From positions 1,677,340-1,741,339 of the forward strand of contig NW_020170385.1 in the NCBI RefSeq assembly GCF_000524195.1: 64,000 nucleotides of DNA, given 5' to 3'. The DNA is from Echinococcus granulosus. Its lineage: Eukaryota > Platyhelminthes > Cestoda > Cyclophyllidea > Taeniidae. Shown piece by piece: positions 1-10,700 of the stretch (position 1 is its first letter; every line of letters starts with the position of its first letter). The position numbers and the translations under genes are program-made. The notes under the pieces are model-generated. The model saw only the letters and a program-made list of their open reading frames with translations. It did no database searches and was not told where the DNA came from.

Positions 1-1945
1 CTCGATTGTTGCCCAGTCGGTGCACCACCCTCAAGGTCTTCTGGGTTATCCCCCTCAACAGGGCGGCTCTACTGTTCGTCCGCAGACTTACTCCAGTACT
101 TTGGCTGGTTTTCCGGCTCCGACGACGCCGTTTAACGCCCTTACAGCTGCTAACACAGAATATCGTAAATATGTCTGTCTAAACATTCAATCCTTTGTAT
201 TGAAATGGTCACCTTCAGACACTTTTTTGTGCTTTGCACACCTGCTTGATGCCTCTTCCTCGAATTGCTTAGCTTAATTCAATCATTTTTTGTACTTAAC
301 CCATAATTTCACTTGCAGCGTTTCCTGATACTACAAAGTTTCTTTACGACGAAACAATCCGCTACTACTATGACCCACTAACTGGTTTACTATATGAACC
401 CAACACTCGCTATTTCTTCGATCGTGCTACTCAGCAGTATTACCACTACGATGCCTCACGAAGTCTTTACGTTCCTGCTTCACAAGTCGTCAATCAGCAA
501 AATCAAAGTGAAGGTACCAAGAGCATCGAGGAACCTATCAAGAAAAAGGAAAAGAAGGATAAGGAGAAAACTGCTCAAAAGATTGCTAAAGAGATGGAAA
601 AGTGGGCTAGGCGCATGAATTCGCAAAAAGAGGCTCCTGTCGCGGTCCCTAGAGTTGAACAAGCCACTGTGAGCGCTAATTGTCTTCCACCGGATTCTGC
701 TTTGTATTTGTGCCAATTTTAGCTTTTGCGTTTGACAGTTTATTGCTTTCAACACACACTTATGCATCGGACATCTATTTTTTTCTGTTTTGAGCAGTCT
801 GAAGATTGCAAGACGGCGGACATGGGTTATGCTATACTTCAAGCGGCATCCAACGCAACCATTTCAAGCGGTTCACCGACAACCACAGGTTTAGTAGCCC
901 AATATGGCGGCGAAGACAGCGAGGAAGATGATGTCACTCAGTCGGATGAAAAGGAAGTAGAAGCTCAAGTTACTGCAGAAGAGTCGAAGTAAGCATTAAT
1001 CCTACCTTAACTAATAACCTTGGTTTTTTATTAGCATGACTAATTGTTCAGTCCATAAACCACAGGAACTTAGTCGTTAGCGTGCGCTGCTAACACTTGG
1101 GAACGGTTGAGAGTTCATGTTCAACTTAACTGGTTGTGCTTCAGACTCATGGATTGGACAAAATTGGCTTGTCTTTTGTGTTCTCGTGGATTCAAAGATG
1201 TGGAGACAATGCAGAAGCATCGCGTTTTCTCTAACCTTCATCTCCAAAACCTAAACAGGCTTCGTTCCAAATTTGGTCTCAGAGAGTTATCTGCACTGCC
1301 CGCACAGCAACAGCAGCAATCGCAGAAGCTTGAGACGCAGACCCATGCTGATGCAATTGAATCGTTAATGCAGTTAGGTGCTGCCGCCGCTAGTAGTCAC
1401 GCAAGGGATGTGGCAGCTAGTAGACATCAACCTAACTCTCTTGGTGCGGACCCATCCCTACCTTATGGTTCTGCCTCTGGCGGGCGCTACCGAGACAGGG
1501 CAAAGGAGAGGCGGGAGAAATTTGGCACCGCGCCACCGTCAAGACTCGATCACCAAGATGTTTCGATAAAGATCCCTTCTCCTCGCCTTGCTGTGGATGC
1601 ACCGTCTGTGCTCACCTCTGCATCGCCCACAGCTAGTAATGGTAGGGTACGAAATCTACCATTCATTCTCTGCTTTAAAGTCTGTCTGATTGCACTCGAA
1701 AACACTTTAAATTTTTAGGTACTGTTGGTGGTAACGTAGGCAGTCGTCTAATGGAGAAAATGGGCTGGCAAGCGGGACAGGGTCTGGGAAAGTCAAATCA
1801 AGGTCGAACGCAGCTGGTTGAGCCAGAATTCCGCGAAGTTGGCGTTGGCCTGGGCGTCAAGGTCTCTAAGCGTCTCCCTCCTGCGGATAACTATAAGGAT
1901 AACGTGAAGCGTGCCATGTATGCTCGTTACCACGAACTTGGGTGA
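1..1945 (+). CDS. RBM5: RBM5/RBM10-like RNA-binding splicing factor, C-terminal part
   Basis: Nuclear RNA-binding protein of the RBM5/6/10 family, which regulates alternative splicing; the 5' part with the RRMs lies outside the window. Exons read from the sequence are 2-164, 319-668, 798-988, 1145-1641 and 1719-1945, and all phases match. Domain order fits the family. First comes an aromatic OCRE repeat around 340-460 (YYYDPLTGLLYEPNTRYFF). A Lys/Glu-rich helix follows, then a C2H2 finger around 1165-1250 (LACLLC, then H...H). An RDRAKERREKFG stretch comes next, and last a G-patch at 1750-1860 (MGWQAGQGLGKSNQG). The stop is TGA at 1945. I cannot decide between RBM5 and RBM10 without the N-terminal half. 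It converges on GPR89, with a 634-nt space between the two stop codons. Confidence 0.93.
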
Positions 1946-2069
1946 AGCACATCATGCTTCAAAGTCGTCGACCGTGGTGTCAGTGTACAGTATAAATAAT
2001 ACGTTCGAGTGATGCCCTTATTTGTGCTGTGTAATGCGGTAGGGGATGACCGTTTCAGAGCTTTTGGCA

Positions 2070-2346
2070 CTAAACGTCGATTACGACTTTTCCTGCAGTG
2101 TGCACTGGGTTGCAGCGCGTCGGTGGCGTCGTTGCGACGCACCTGCGAGGCCACCGATCCCGCTTTCCTCTACAGGTTTTACTTGCGGTTTCCTATGGGT
2201 TCGCTCGCGACCAACTTTTGCGATATGGGGGATAGCGTTGTTTGGACGCTGCGTTTCTCGCAGACATTACCGCAGTGGGGTGGCTGTAACCGCTCGCTCA
2301 CTGCCGTTGCCAGCTCAGCAGCTAAGCCGCGTTGGATTTTGAGCAT
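2070..2346 (-). CDS. Possible small unknown protein in a GC-rich island
   Basis: I do not recognise this product. A minus-strand frame stays open from 2442 to 2070 if a 40-nt intron (2143-2182, GTAAAA...GCAG) is removed. Exon 2183-2441 joins exon 2070-2142 in phase. The first ATG is at 2346 and gives about 78 residues, starting MLKIQRGLAAELATAVSERL and ending GKVVIDV. A weak acceptor (CTAAG) precedes the frame at 2442. The composition is balanced, whereas the overlapping plus-strand frames are rich in Trp, Cys and Arg. It starts about 155 nt downstream of the AATAAA at 2502-2507 assigned to GPR89, on the same strand, so it could be a downstream cistron. It could equally be non-coding RNA or untranslated sequence. 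Confidence 0.3.
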
Positions 2347-2501
2347 TTCGAGGACTTCGACGCGCAGTATAGATATGGGTGTTTTACACTGGGTTGGCTC
2401 GACTTCCGCTGTGGGCGGTGGCAGTGGCCAATCTGGCGGGTCTTAGTGATGTAGGTGGGAGTGTAAAGCGCACTTGATAAATGCTATTCACCCATGGGCT
2501 T

Positions 2502-2507
2502 TTTATT
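2502..2507 (-). terminator. poly(A) signal of GPR89
   Basis: AATAAA on the minus strand, 73 nt downstream of the GPR89 stop codon. Confidence 0.6.
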
Positions 2508-2579
2508 CAAAAGAAGCAAAAACGGATTGTGAGTAGTCTCACATGTACGAAGGTGTTAAAAAAACGAGGGGAGGGGGGT

Positions 2580-4265
2580 TCAGCAGGAGTGTGAATGGAA
2601 GTTGACCTCGTCAGCAAGTATCCGAGCTGAGGTAGTTTCAGTCACCTGCTTGTGAGCGATGTAGAGGAAGAAGGTGCTGCAGACCGTGCTAACTAGGAAT
2701 ATAACATCAAACCACCGATGGTAGAAATGAAATTGAAGATCTCCCAAGATTTGAGTGAGGATTGTCCTATATTCCGCCGTCATATTCATTCGTAAGAGTA
2801 CCACAGAAGAGAGGAAGTACGTGCCCATGATGTGAGCAATGAAGAGTACGATGACATTAGACGACTTGGTACTTGCAATTGCATAAAAAAACTTGGTAAG
2901 TGTGAGCAATAGCCCACGTATGGAAGTCACCACAATGACTCCAACAAGCAAGAAAGAGATTTGCTGCGACCAGAAGGGGACATCAACATCGAACCCCAAG
3001 TAATGTACAACAATATCGATTCCACGGGTGATGGGGTCTTGCAGACCAACGCGATTAAACAATATGTTAATTATGCTGATGATAATTTTCCAAATGCAAT
3101 ATCCACAGAAGAAGTAACCAAGACAGTTGAAGTATTGGCCTTTGAGAGTGTGTGAGAACAGAATTCGCTCCTCAGCACAGCGGAGTTGGTGCAATTCTAA
3201 GAAAAGATGCCGACCAACTTCTTCGAGACTTGCAATCTGCGTTAAGGGAGTAAGATAAAACGTTCCTCAACCTTGGATTGTAATCAAAAAAGGCAAACAA
3301 ATTGAACTAACCTCATCCTTTAACGTTTGAACATTAACATTGGTCCCACCCAGCCTATTTCCAACTGCATGTATCACTCCCCAGAATCCACTACCGTAGT
3401 GTGATGACTATAACACAGTAAAAATGACTTACCAACCCCTACACAGTAAATAGAATAGTAATTAGGATACTTCTCGCTAAATTGCCTTATAAAGCGATCG
3501 CGCTATATAATTCTACTAAAAATAATCTAAAAAAGGAGACAATCACTTAATTTCAAAATATGACGTAAAAATGTGCTAATTGACAATAAACAAAAACTGA
3601 AAAAGGCATACTTTCTTTTCCAACTCAGCTAGACAAAGGCGACGCTTTTTGGCAAGAAGCATGTTTAGAGTTTGCACAAGACGCTTTTCACCTGCATCAA
3701 TGTCCACTCGGGAGACAGGATGAACAAAGAGGCTCATACATGTATAGGGGTAATTGACGGCACCGAATCCGGAAAGAAGTGCCATTATGGTGACACCTAT
3801 AACTCCAACCCTTCCAATGCATGGTTCAAAGGAAAAGAATGAGTGACGAGGACTAGATATAGGGAACGACACCCCAAGTTTCCAAAACAGGTATCCATAA
3901 AAGAGAAACAACACAAGAGAACTACCTAACCTTAATTTGAAATTATTTTGAAGAAAGCCAAACGTTGCAGTTACGTAATATGATATAAGACAAGGCAAAA
4001 CTACGATGACGTCAAACAGAGTGATAACTAACACAAACTGCCAATGAAGTCTACGGGAAGAGGAATCCAAGATATCGAGAATCTCGAAAGTTACAAGTTC
4101 GAACATAAGACAAGAGAGGGAAAAGGTAAACGAAAACACAACAACAACAGTCAATTGACGAACTTCATAATCCTTAAAGAGTTTACGAAGAAAGAAGACC
4201 CAGCCTCCTAAGAAAAAGAAGAGTTGAGAAAATACAATAATAAGCGTATCGCCGACAAAACCCAT
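2580..4265 (-). CDS. GPR89: Golgi pH regulator / GPR89 (multi-pass anion channel)
   Basis: Golgi membrane anion channel that supports luminal acidification. Three exons (3612-4265, 3312-3407, 2580-3236) give 468 residues; vertebrate GPHR has about 455. The N-terminal exon holds five hydrophobic segments. It also carries family signatures: LFKDYEVRQ, CLMFELVTFEIL, SSSRRLHWQF and the near-invariant RVGVIGVTIMALLSGFGAVN. The middle exon carries GFWGVIHAVGNRLGG. The last exon has GYFFCGYCIWKIIISIINI, DPITRGIDI, FWSQQISFLLVG, SIRGLL and FYHRWFDVIFLVS. ATG 4265 is the start because it aligns with the family N-terminus, and a splice acceptor lies 7 nt upstream. No disruption is seen. Confidence 0.97.
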
Positions 4266-4944
4266 ACGGAAACTGTTAGTCTGATTGGTTTAGCTCAGTT
4301 TCGCATGTGACAAAAATTTGAATCCATTTAATATTTACATTAACACTTGAGGCTTATTCGTGGACGTAATGTAAAACTAACACGTCTTCCTAGTAAGTAC
4401 AGCGGTATTAAATATCATATCGATTTTATTATGAGGAAGTTTAATAGGTGTATGATGGGCATCGTAGGGCATACCGATGATAAGCACAAATTCTCACAAG
4501 TTCAATTTATTAAAATAACATTTGGGGTATGTCATGCACCTTTAAAGCAAATTAACTGAAAAAGTCTTGGCATTTTTAAGTTTGCAATGAGAAAAGGACT
4601 CAAGGTCATTTTGTAGCGCTTCCATCCTTGGCGAAGATTAAGTCTTAGGTCCAGAACAAAACATGTGTGGAGGGAGACTCATTGGTCTCCGCTTCCCCAT
4701 TCCTAGCGTTCCTAGACAAGCCCGGTTGATTCGCTTTGGACATCTTTATTAAAGGTGACAAGATGGATAGGGAAAATACAATGTTCAAGAAGGAGGGGAG
4801 CCGCAGTCACTAGGTAAGGGAGAGGACGATCCGGTCACGAGTATCGAATTTCCTGATTGCCTCCTCCTTGAAAGGTACATTAAAACAACATAAGTATTAC
4901 ACATGTATTGCCGATGAACAGAGGAATTGCGGGGCTACTAGTAT

Positions 4945-5222
4945 GGTCCAGAGGCCATGTCGCTTAGCGAAAGTACAAATGCGGAGTCTTTACTAGGCCA
5001 TAATTAAAACTGCGAGTTGACCAATTAAGTCGTTATGCAGCGGTCCGGTACTTCTTTGAAGGCAAAAGAAAACAAAATACTCAGCCAGAATACTGGTTTG
5101 ACACATAAGGACTTGTGGCTACTCGCATCGCCCAGAGGCTAGCACACCCAGCGAAGTTATGATGGCCGAGCACCGAGGTGACCCTATAACCAAAACCGAG
5201 GGTTAAACAGCCAATATATTAT
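4945..5222 (-). repeat. Two degenerate LTR-like repeat remnants, inverted
   Basis: The reverse complement shares ordered blocks with the repeats at 37.9 and 38.5 kb: a GGCC-rich core, then an AAAACCGAGRGTT-like block at about 5011-5020 and 5193-5206. Conservation is weak, so the boundaries (about 4945-5027 and 5121-5222) are approximate. Confidence 0.4.
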
Positions 5223-5945
5223 AATTGCATAGTCCTTATACTTTAAGCGCAGCTCATACTGTTCTGCCGATCATGCTCCCGCGTTAGTCGTCTTGCGTAG
5301 CTAGTGTCAAGACAAAAACATACAAACCAACCGAGTCAGTCATCAAAGTAGCGTGCGACTGAGCAAAAGTTTAACCACAACGTCATTAACCTACAATAAT
5401 TTTAAAGTTTTATTCTGTATGGAAAGGTACATTGCTGGAAGGGAAACAGTGCTGACCGTATAGTACGCCCAACACTAGTCGTAAGAATACTAATCTCAAA
5501 GCAGTCATTTAATAAAGGACGGGATTGAACATCGTTTCTTAGGGGTAGAGTTTTGCGTCTATAAGTCCTTGCCACGTCATTGTCACTTCAGGGCTGCACA
5601 GCCTTATGCCTATGCATTCTATTTAGCTAGCAAAGAGCTAAGGGATGTATAGCCCGTTTGCGAGATTAACATCTTCATACAGGTGCGGTAGACAGCTCTA
5701 TAGCTAACTTTTCCATATGGTTCACGGCCAGGGTCGCTTCAGTTGTTTAAAACATTCCTGCAACACTCAGGACTGGAGTTGCTGACGATGGCAGACATCA
5801 TTTTCGATTGTTCTGTTGGGAGTTATCACAGATTTCCTCATCCGTAGCATATGTCCTTCGTCGGTTACGTCAAGGTTTGGCATTCATTAACAGACATCAG
5901 TATGGTTGTACACTTTGGTGAAGTATGCCTTTTGCTGATACCAAG

Positions 5946-6296
5946 TTAGCGTCCAGACTCTTTCCTGAAGACTAAAGAAGCTGTGATGATAAGACAGAAA
6001 ATGTATTGACACTGTACAAAAGGGCCGGAGAACTCCTGGCACAACTTGAAGGCCATTACACCCACCAGAAACATAAAAGAGGAGCCATAAGTCCCTGCAA
6101 CATCAAAACGACGACTTAAACAGATGGTAAAAGCATCACTAATGTGTATAGGGTATACAAGAGTTCGATGAATGTTATCCTCAATCATAGGGAAAATGCA
6201 GGTGAGAATGCATATTTGCGTCATTTCAAAGACAATAAATGCTCTTTTATTCCTCACAGAAATGTCATATGCATTGTTGATCACATGTTGCTGCAT
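5946..6296 (-). CDS. Possible exon(s) of an unidentified membrane protein
   Basis: A 116-codon frame reads as alternating hydrophobic segments (ICILTCIFPMIEDN, GSSFMFLVGVMAFKL, CQYIFCLIITASLVF). The ISD followed by a Gly/Ser-rich hydrophobic stretch faintly recalls DRAM/TMEM150-type proteins, but the match is too weak to name it. A TTGCAG acceptor occurs inside the frame at about 6110, so the real exon may be shorter. No partner exon was found. It could be chance coding potential in AT-rich DNA or the remnant of a gene. Confidence 0.2.
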   Translation of the reverse strand: MQQHVINNAYDISVRNKRAFIVFEMTQICILTCIFPMIEDNIHRTLVYPIHISDAFTICLSRRFDVAGTYGSSFMFLVGVMAFKLCQEFSGPFVQCQYIFCLIITASLVFRKESGR

Positions 6297-6764
6297 TGAT
6301 TATTCACATAGCCATTCATGCTCCATCCTTTGATCATTATTCATTCGCACAGACGAACTTTAAGTGCATATTTCTAGAATCCACATTTACTTAAAGCAAA
6401 TCGCCAATTAGCTATATGAGGTCGTGCAATAATAAACAAATCCTTTTATTAAAAGGGATCGGTGGTGTAATTCATGACGTTTTGAGATATTTCCACCCAG
6501 ATCTCTTATGACTTTGAAAAAAGAGGGCGTAGTTACTCTTTCTTTAAAAAGGCTTGCATTTGCTTGATGAAAATCAATCAGAAATTGTCAGTGAGGACCT
6601 ATATCGACTTGCGAAAATAGGCTTTTTTCTTTTGTGTAACATATTCCACAATACATCCTGACAACAACACTGCCATAAATAATCATAATTCCGGCTTTCA
6701 ACTTCTTTTCCTCCTCCACGTTAAAATTTACCTACCTAAATACATAATGTAATACGATAGTGGT

Positions 6765-6946
6765 TTATCCCTCGGTTCTAGCTAGGCGCCACATTTGTAC
6801 TTTGAATTAGCCCCATTGTACCTCGCTGGGTGGGCTGGCCTTTCGGGCCATGCCAATAGCCCAGACACCTTCTCCGTGCTAAATATATATATTCTGCCCG
6901 AGTATTGTGTATTCTTTCGTCTTCATGGAGTCTCGGGGCGCTACAC
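6765..6946 (+). repeat. LTR-like repeat copy (solo)
   Basis: Shares a long ordered similarity with the copies at 37879-38060 and 38501-38702: a CCATTGTACC block, GGGCTGGCCTTTCGGGCCATG, then AATATATATATTC and a TATTCTTTCGTCTTCA block. Only one copy is seen here, so it looks like a solo LTR. Confidence 0.6.
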
Positions 6947-7732
6947 ATGCATTTACCATAAAGACAATCAGAAGTCGTGCGTTTTAGCTCCTTCTTATGA
7001 TTTATAGCGTTTGTGATCAGCTTGTAGTTGTGCACGGGAATAGATTGAACCCGTTGGAACCTACTAGAGTCGTGTTACAAAGGAGGTGGTTATCCGCATC
7101 AGGTCTTTGATCATCCTCACATTTCGGAATTACTGCTTAGGTTAAAGAATGCCGTAGATAGAGTACTCTGCATCCCAAAGTGATGCCCCGGTTTTCTTGA
7201 CTTTACAGTAACGAGGGAAAGCATTAATGACGACAGCCAAGACATAGCTGCAATCAAATACGCAATGCTGCAAAATAAAGCGCAGCATAGGGAGTGATTT
7301 CACATTGACAAAACTGTGGACGTCAAATGCAATTATTGCTATTAGTGCTTCTGGGTGACCTTACAAACGGGATATTTCTTCGGTTGGACAGGAATAACCA
7401 CTACTAGGTTCCGGATTTTGTAAAGTAAGCAACTGTACCAAAAGCGTCTCTAATTCATTTTTTAGTAAAGAAGCAAACAAGTAGAAGCACATGTCTGGGT
7501 TGGAGGTATTTTTCATAATCAAGGCATTTTATGAAGCAACGAAATAGTTAGCGAACAATCAGTATGGTGCAATAAAATAGTTTTTAGAAAATAATGTGTG
7601 ACTAAATTTTACCGGTCAAAGGCGATTATTATAAAACGTGATCTCATTACCCTTTTTTTAATTTACAAACTGGCACGGTCTCCGTGATACGGATAACTAA
7701 ATGGTGCCTTGTACCAAATTGAATTGCTAAAT

Positions 7733-10700
7733 ATGGGTCTTACTCTGAGTAGTCACGCTGAATGGTCCGAGAATATGGACGTGGAGCACAAAACACTTGT
7801 CTTTTCCGATGTTAACAATTTTATAATAGAGTCTTACATAAGTTTTATTGGTGCATATGTGACGAAAAATCCCTCCGTTTCTTCATTGCAATTTATCGAA
7901 CCAGCTTCATGGCGTTCTTTGTTGAAATTCAGGGACTTAACCGATTTTAACATATAGTAACGAATATTTTCTAATGAGATTTCAGCGAAAATTTTGCAAC
8001 ATCAAAGGAACTCGGTAAAGAGGGCAAACCCATTGCGACTCTTGAAAGAGTCTCGAGTGGAGAGTTTAAAGCTACAGCAAGAACGCTTAGGGCCTTAAAT
8101 AGACTCCTCGACGCTGCCGGCGATTACAAATTAGCAGAAATGAAACTTTGTATCGAGGGTTTTGTTGAAATCCTGAGAATATATTGGTTTTAGGAAACAA
8201 AAATATATATGAAAGGATTTGTGGTAAAGAGGTCAATTCAAGAAAATGGTCATTTGATGAGTCGAAACTATTTAAAATAGCAGAAGATCTTAAAAGGTCT
8301 TGGAATGGTTTGTTAGCTTCGTATTTGTTAATTGTATTTGCCAGATCAAAAGACTGCAATTATTCAAGAAAAGGAACTGACCAAACTTATTGTCGATTTA
8401 CATAATTATGATATTCAACTGAAGAGAGTAATTTCTAGAATGAAAAATGGGTTTGGTAAAAGTTTTTCGAATTCTCTTTAGGAGCGTCCCATTGTCGGTG
8501 CTATATATTGAATTGGAATATGATATATTGAAAATGCTCGCCGACAGTGGCTGTAAAAAGAATCCCTTACTTGAAATCCGTGAAGCAGGTAGTGAGTCAT
8601 GGGATAAACTTGCAAAAATCTAACCTGTCATGATTCGGATGGGGCTTTTAATCGTCTATCTTTAACCCAACAGAAAATTGCAAGATCCAAAATGTGTGCT
8701 GCTTCCAGTTTCCATTCTAAAATATTCCTATTCGAGAAGTTTTATAACCACCATCAGACTTTGTCCATCGTCGTCGCAGACTTTAATTGGCCATACTATG
8801 CCACTATTTCTTCTTCAATTTAAGCCTATACAGTTAAAAGAAGTAACGGCTACAGAGCCCCCCCTTGGAGAGAGGTTCTCGGCGAAGTGGCCTATTTTCT
8901 CATCACTGTCAAAGGACACGAGAATGCCCTATCAGTTACTGCATCAAAGAAGGGCTGGTTTATAAACCAGGTATGTGAAAAATTGTAATGCTGCCCCTCA
9001 CTCACTTCAGTAGCTCAAACCAAACCGTGTGAATTAATTCATGAAGTTCCTGTAGGGAGATTGCTAACTAAAGATCAATGTAAATCATTTATGTAATTTG
9101 AAGGTGGTGGCCTTCAATTTACTTCCAACATCTATGGCATACAATTATAAACGCACAGGACCAAGTTTAAGATAATTGCTCCCTGTTACAATTTAGAACT
9201 TGAAATGGGGTTTTTCGTATTTAATCTTCAGCCCTTATGGAAATTTACAGATTTTAGATACTTAGGATAATATTGGATTCCCATTCATTTATAATCATCA
9301 AACCAAAACCACAACTGCCTCATGTAACAGCAAGAGAATACGTTAATTTTCTCAGGGGTATGTAGTGTGAGAGTGTGATTTTGCACGCTTTAGGGTTTCG
9401 ACTTGGAAAAACATGAGCTGTCTTTTGATCAAGAGAGCGAAATTTACCCTACGTTGCTTGCATTACTGAGATGTGAGTGCAACGCTTTTGATGAATTTCT
9501 CGCTACATCCGAAGGGATGATTCTAATGTATCGCCTTAAATGGCTTTACAAAATGGAAAAGTCCGTTGAGAATAGCCATACTGATTTGACGCGGGAAGAT
9601 GTGAAGAGGGGGATAGACGGAGCTAATCTCAGTAAAGACATATATGAGAATCGTACACCTCAACAGACTTCCAAAGCTGTCCCTCACGGTGTCGAAAAGT
9701 GGAAACGCGGTGACAGGAAGCTACGTACTGATGTTATCTCGCAAATGCGGATTAACCTTTGCAGCGGAGAACATAACCTTGCTTCCCCTTCCGGGAGCAC
9801 CGCCAAACCTAGTGGTGACCAGATGCAGAAACGGTGAGATGCTAGATGAGATAATATCACAAACTCTATTTTCGACGTGAATTCCTGATATGTTAGAGAA
9901 CCTGGTCGAAAGAAAGTGATTAATAGCTCCTTGTTCCCATGCTTGCATATCCATAATTCGTTGGCAAATTACGAAATTTTGATAATAGATTCTTGAAGTA
10001 AATGGCGGGAGTCATATCTCCTCAAATGTCAAGATAACGAAGAAAGGGGAAGTAGTAGCTTTACCTTTAGGCCGAAATGCAATACACTGGTTGATTTATT
10101 TTCTCGATGTTAAAAGTGCACCAGAGCTTTTAATTTCTGCATTTTTTAAGGGAAAAATCAAAATAGTTATCTATGCGGTTTGCCCAAAAAGTAAGTGATT
10201 ACGTAAGAGATTTTGTGTTAACTTGACCGATGGGTTGGAACTTTCACGAATTGCTGTGGGAAGTGAATTTTGGTATCGCAGAACAACTGCTTTGCTCACA
10301 TCATTTTCAACGGATACTAACGCATATTAATAACAATGTTATCTGCATCAATTTAAACCAGAAAATCCATGTTATCTTCCATTAAAACGGGCGTTGAGGA
10401 TGCAATTTTGAGCACACCGAAGTTCACCGGTTCGGAACAATGGGATACCATTGACACAAATAACAATTTACTCCCCAAATTGTCGAATGCTTCCAACAAG
10501 AACGTAGACTATTCAAGTCACAATTCTTCGCAGTCAATTAATGAGATAAAAGAGGATAGTACTGATGATTACACAGAGGATGAAGATACCGTCAAATATG
10601 CCCTCAGGGATGCTGGGTACTTGCAGAGTTCATTTTTGTTGGCGTTCGTTAGGCAGTTACTGCACTAATAAGTGATTTGCTATGTAAAAAATCATTTTGA

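Larger units (their letters stand above)
4266..7732. other. Intergenic region with repeat remnants
   Basis: This gap lies between the divergent GPR89 and ODAD2 starts. I see degenerate LTR-like repeats near 4945-5027, 5121-5222 and 6765-6946, and one minus-strand hydrophobic reading frame at 5946-6296, listed separately. No conserved gene was recognised in the rest. Confidence 0.6.

Noticed and set aside
2009..2446. Plus-strand 145-codon frame over the GC-rich island
   Set aside because: Its composition is skewed to Ser, Arg, Trp and Cys and it has no recognisable domain. The minus-strand frame reads better.
8159..8193. Apparent frameshift in ODAD2, suggesting a pseudogene
   Set aside because: A 35-nt intron with GT and TTTTAG ends restores the frame and the conserved [12 protein letters not shown] block, so the gene is intact.
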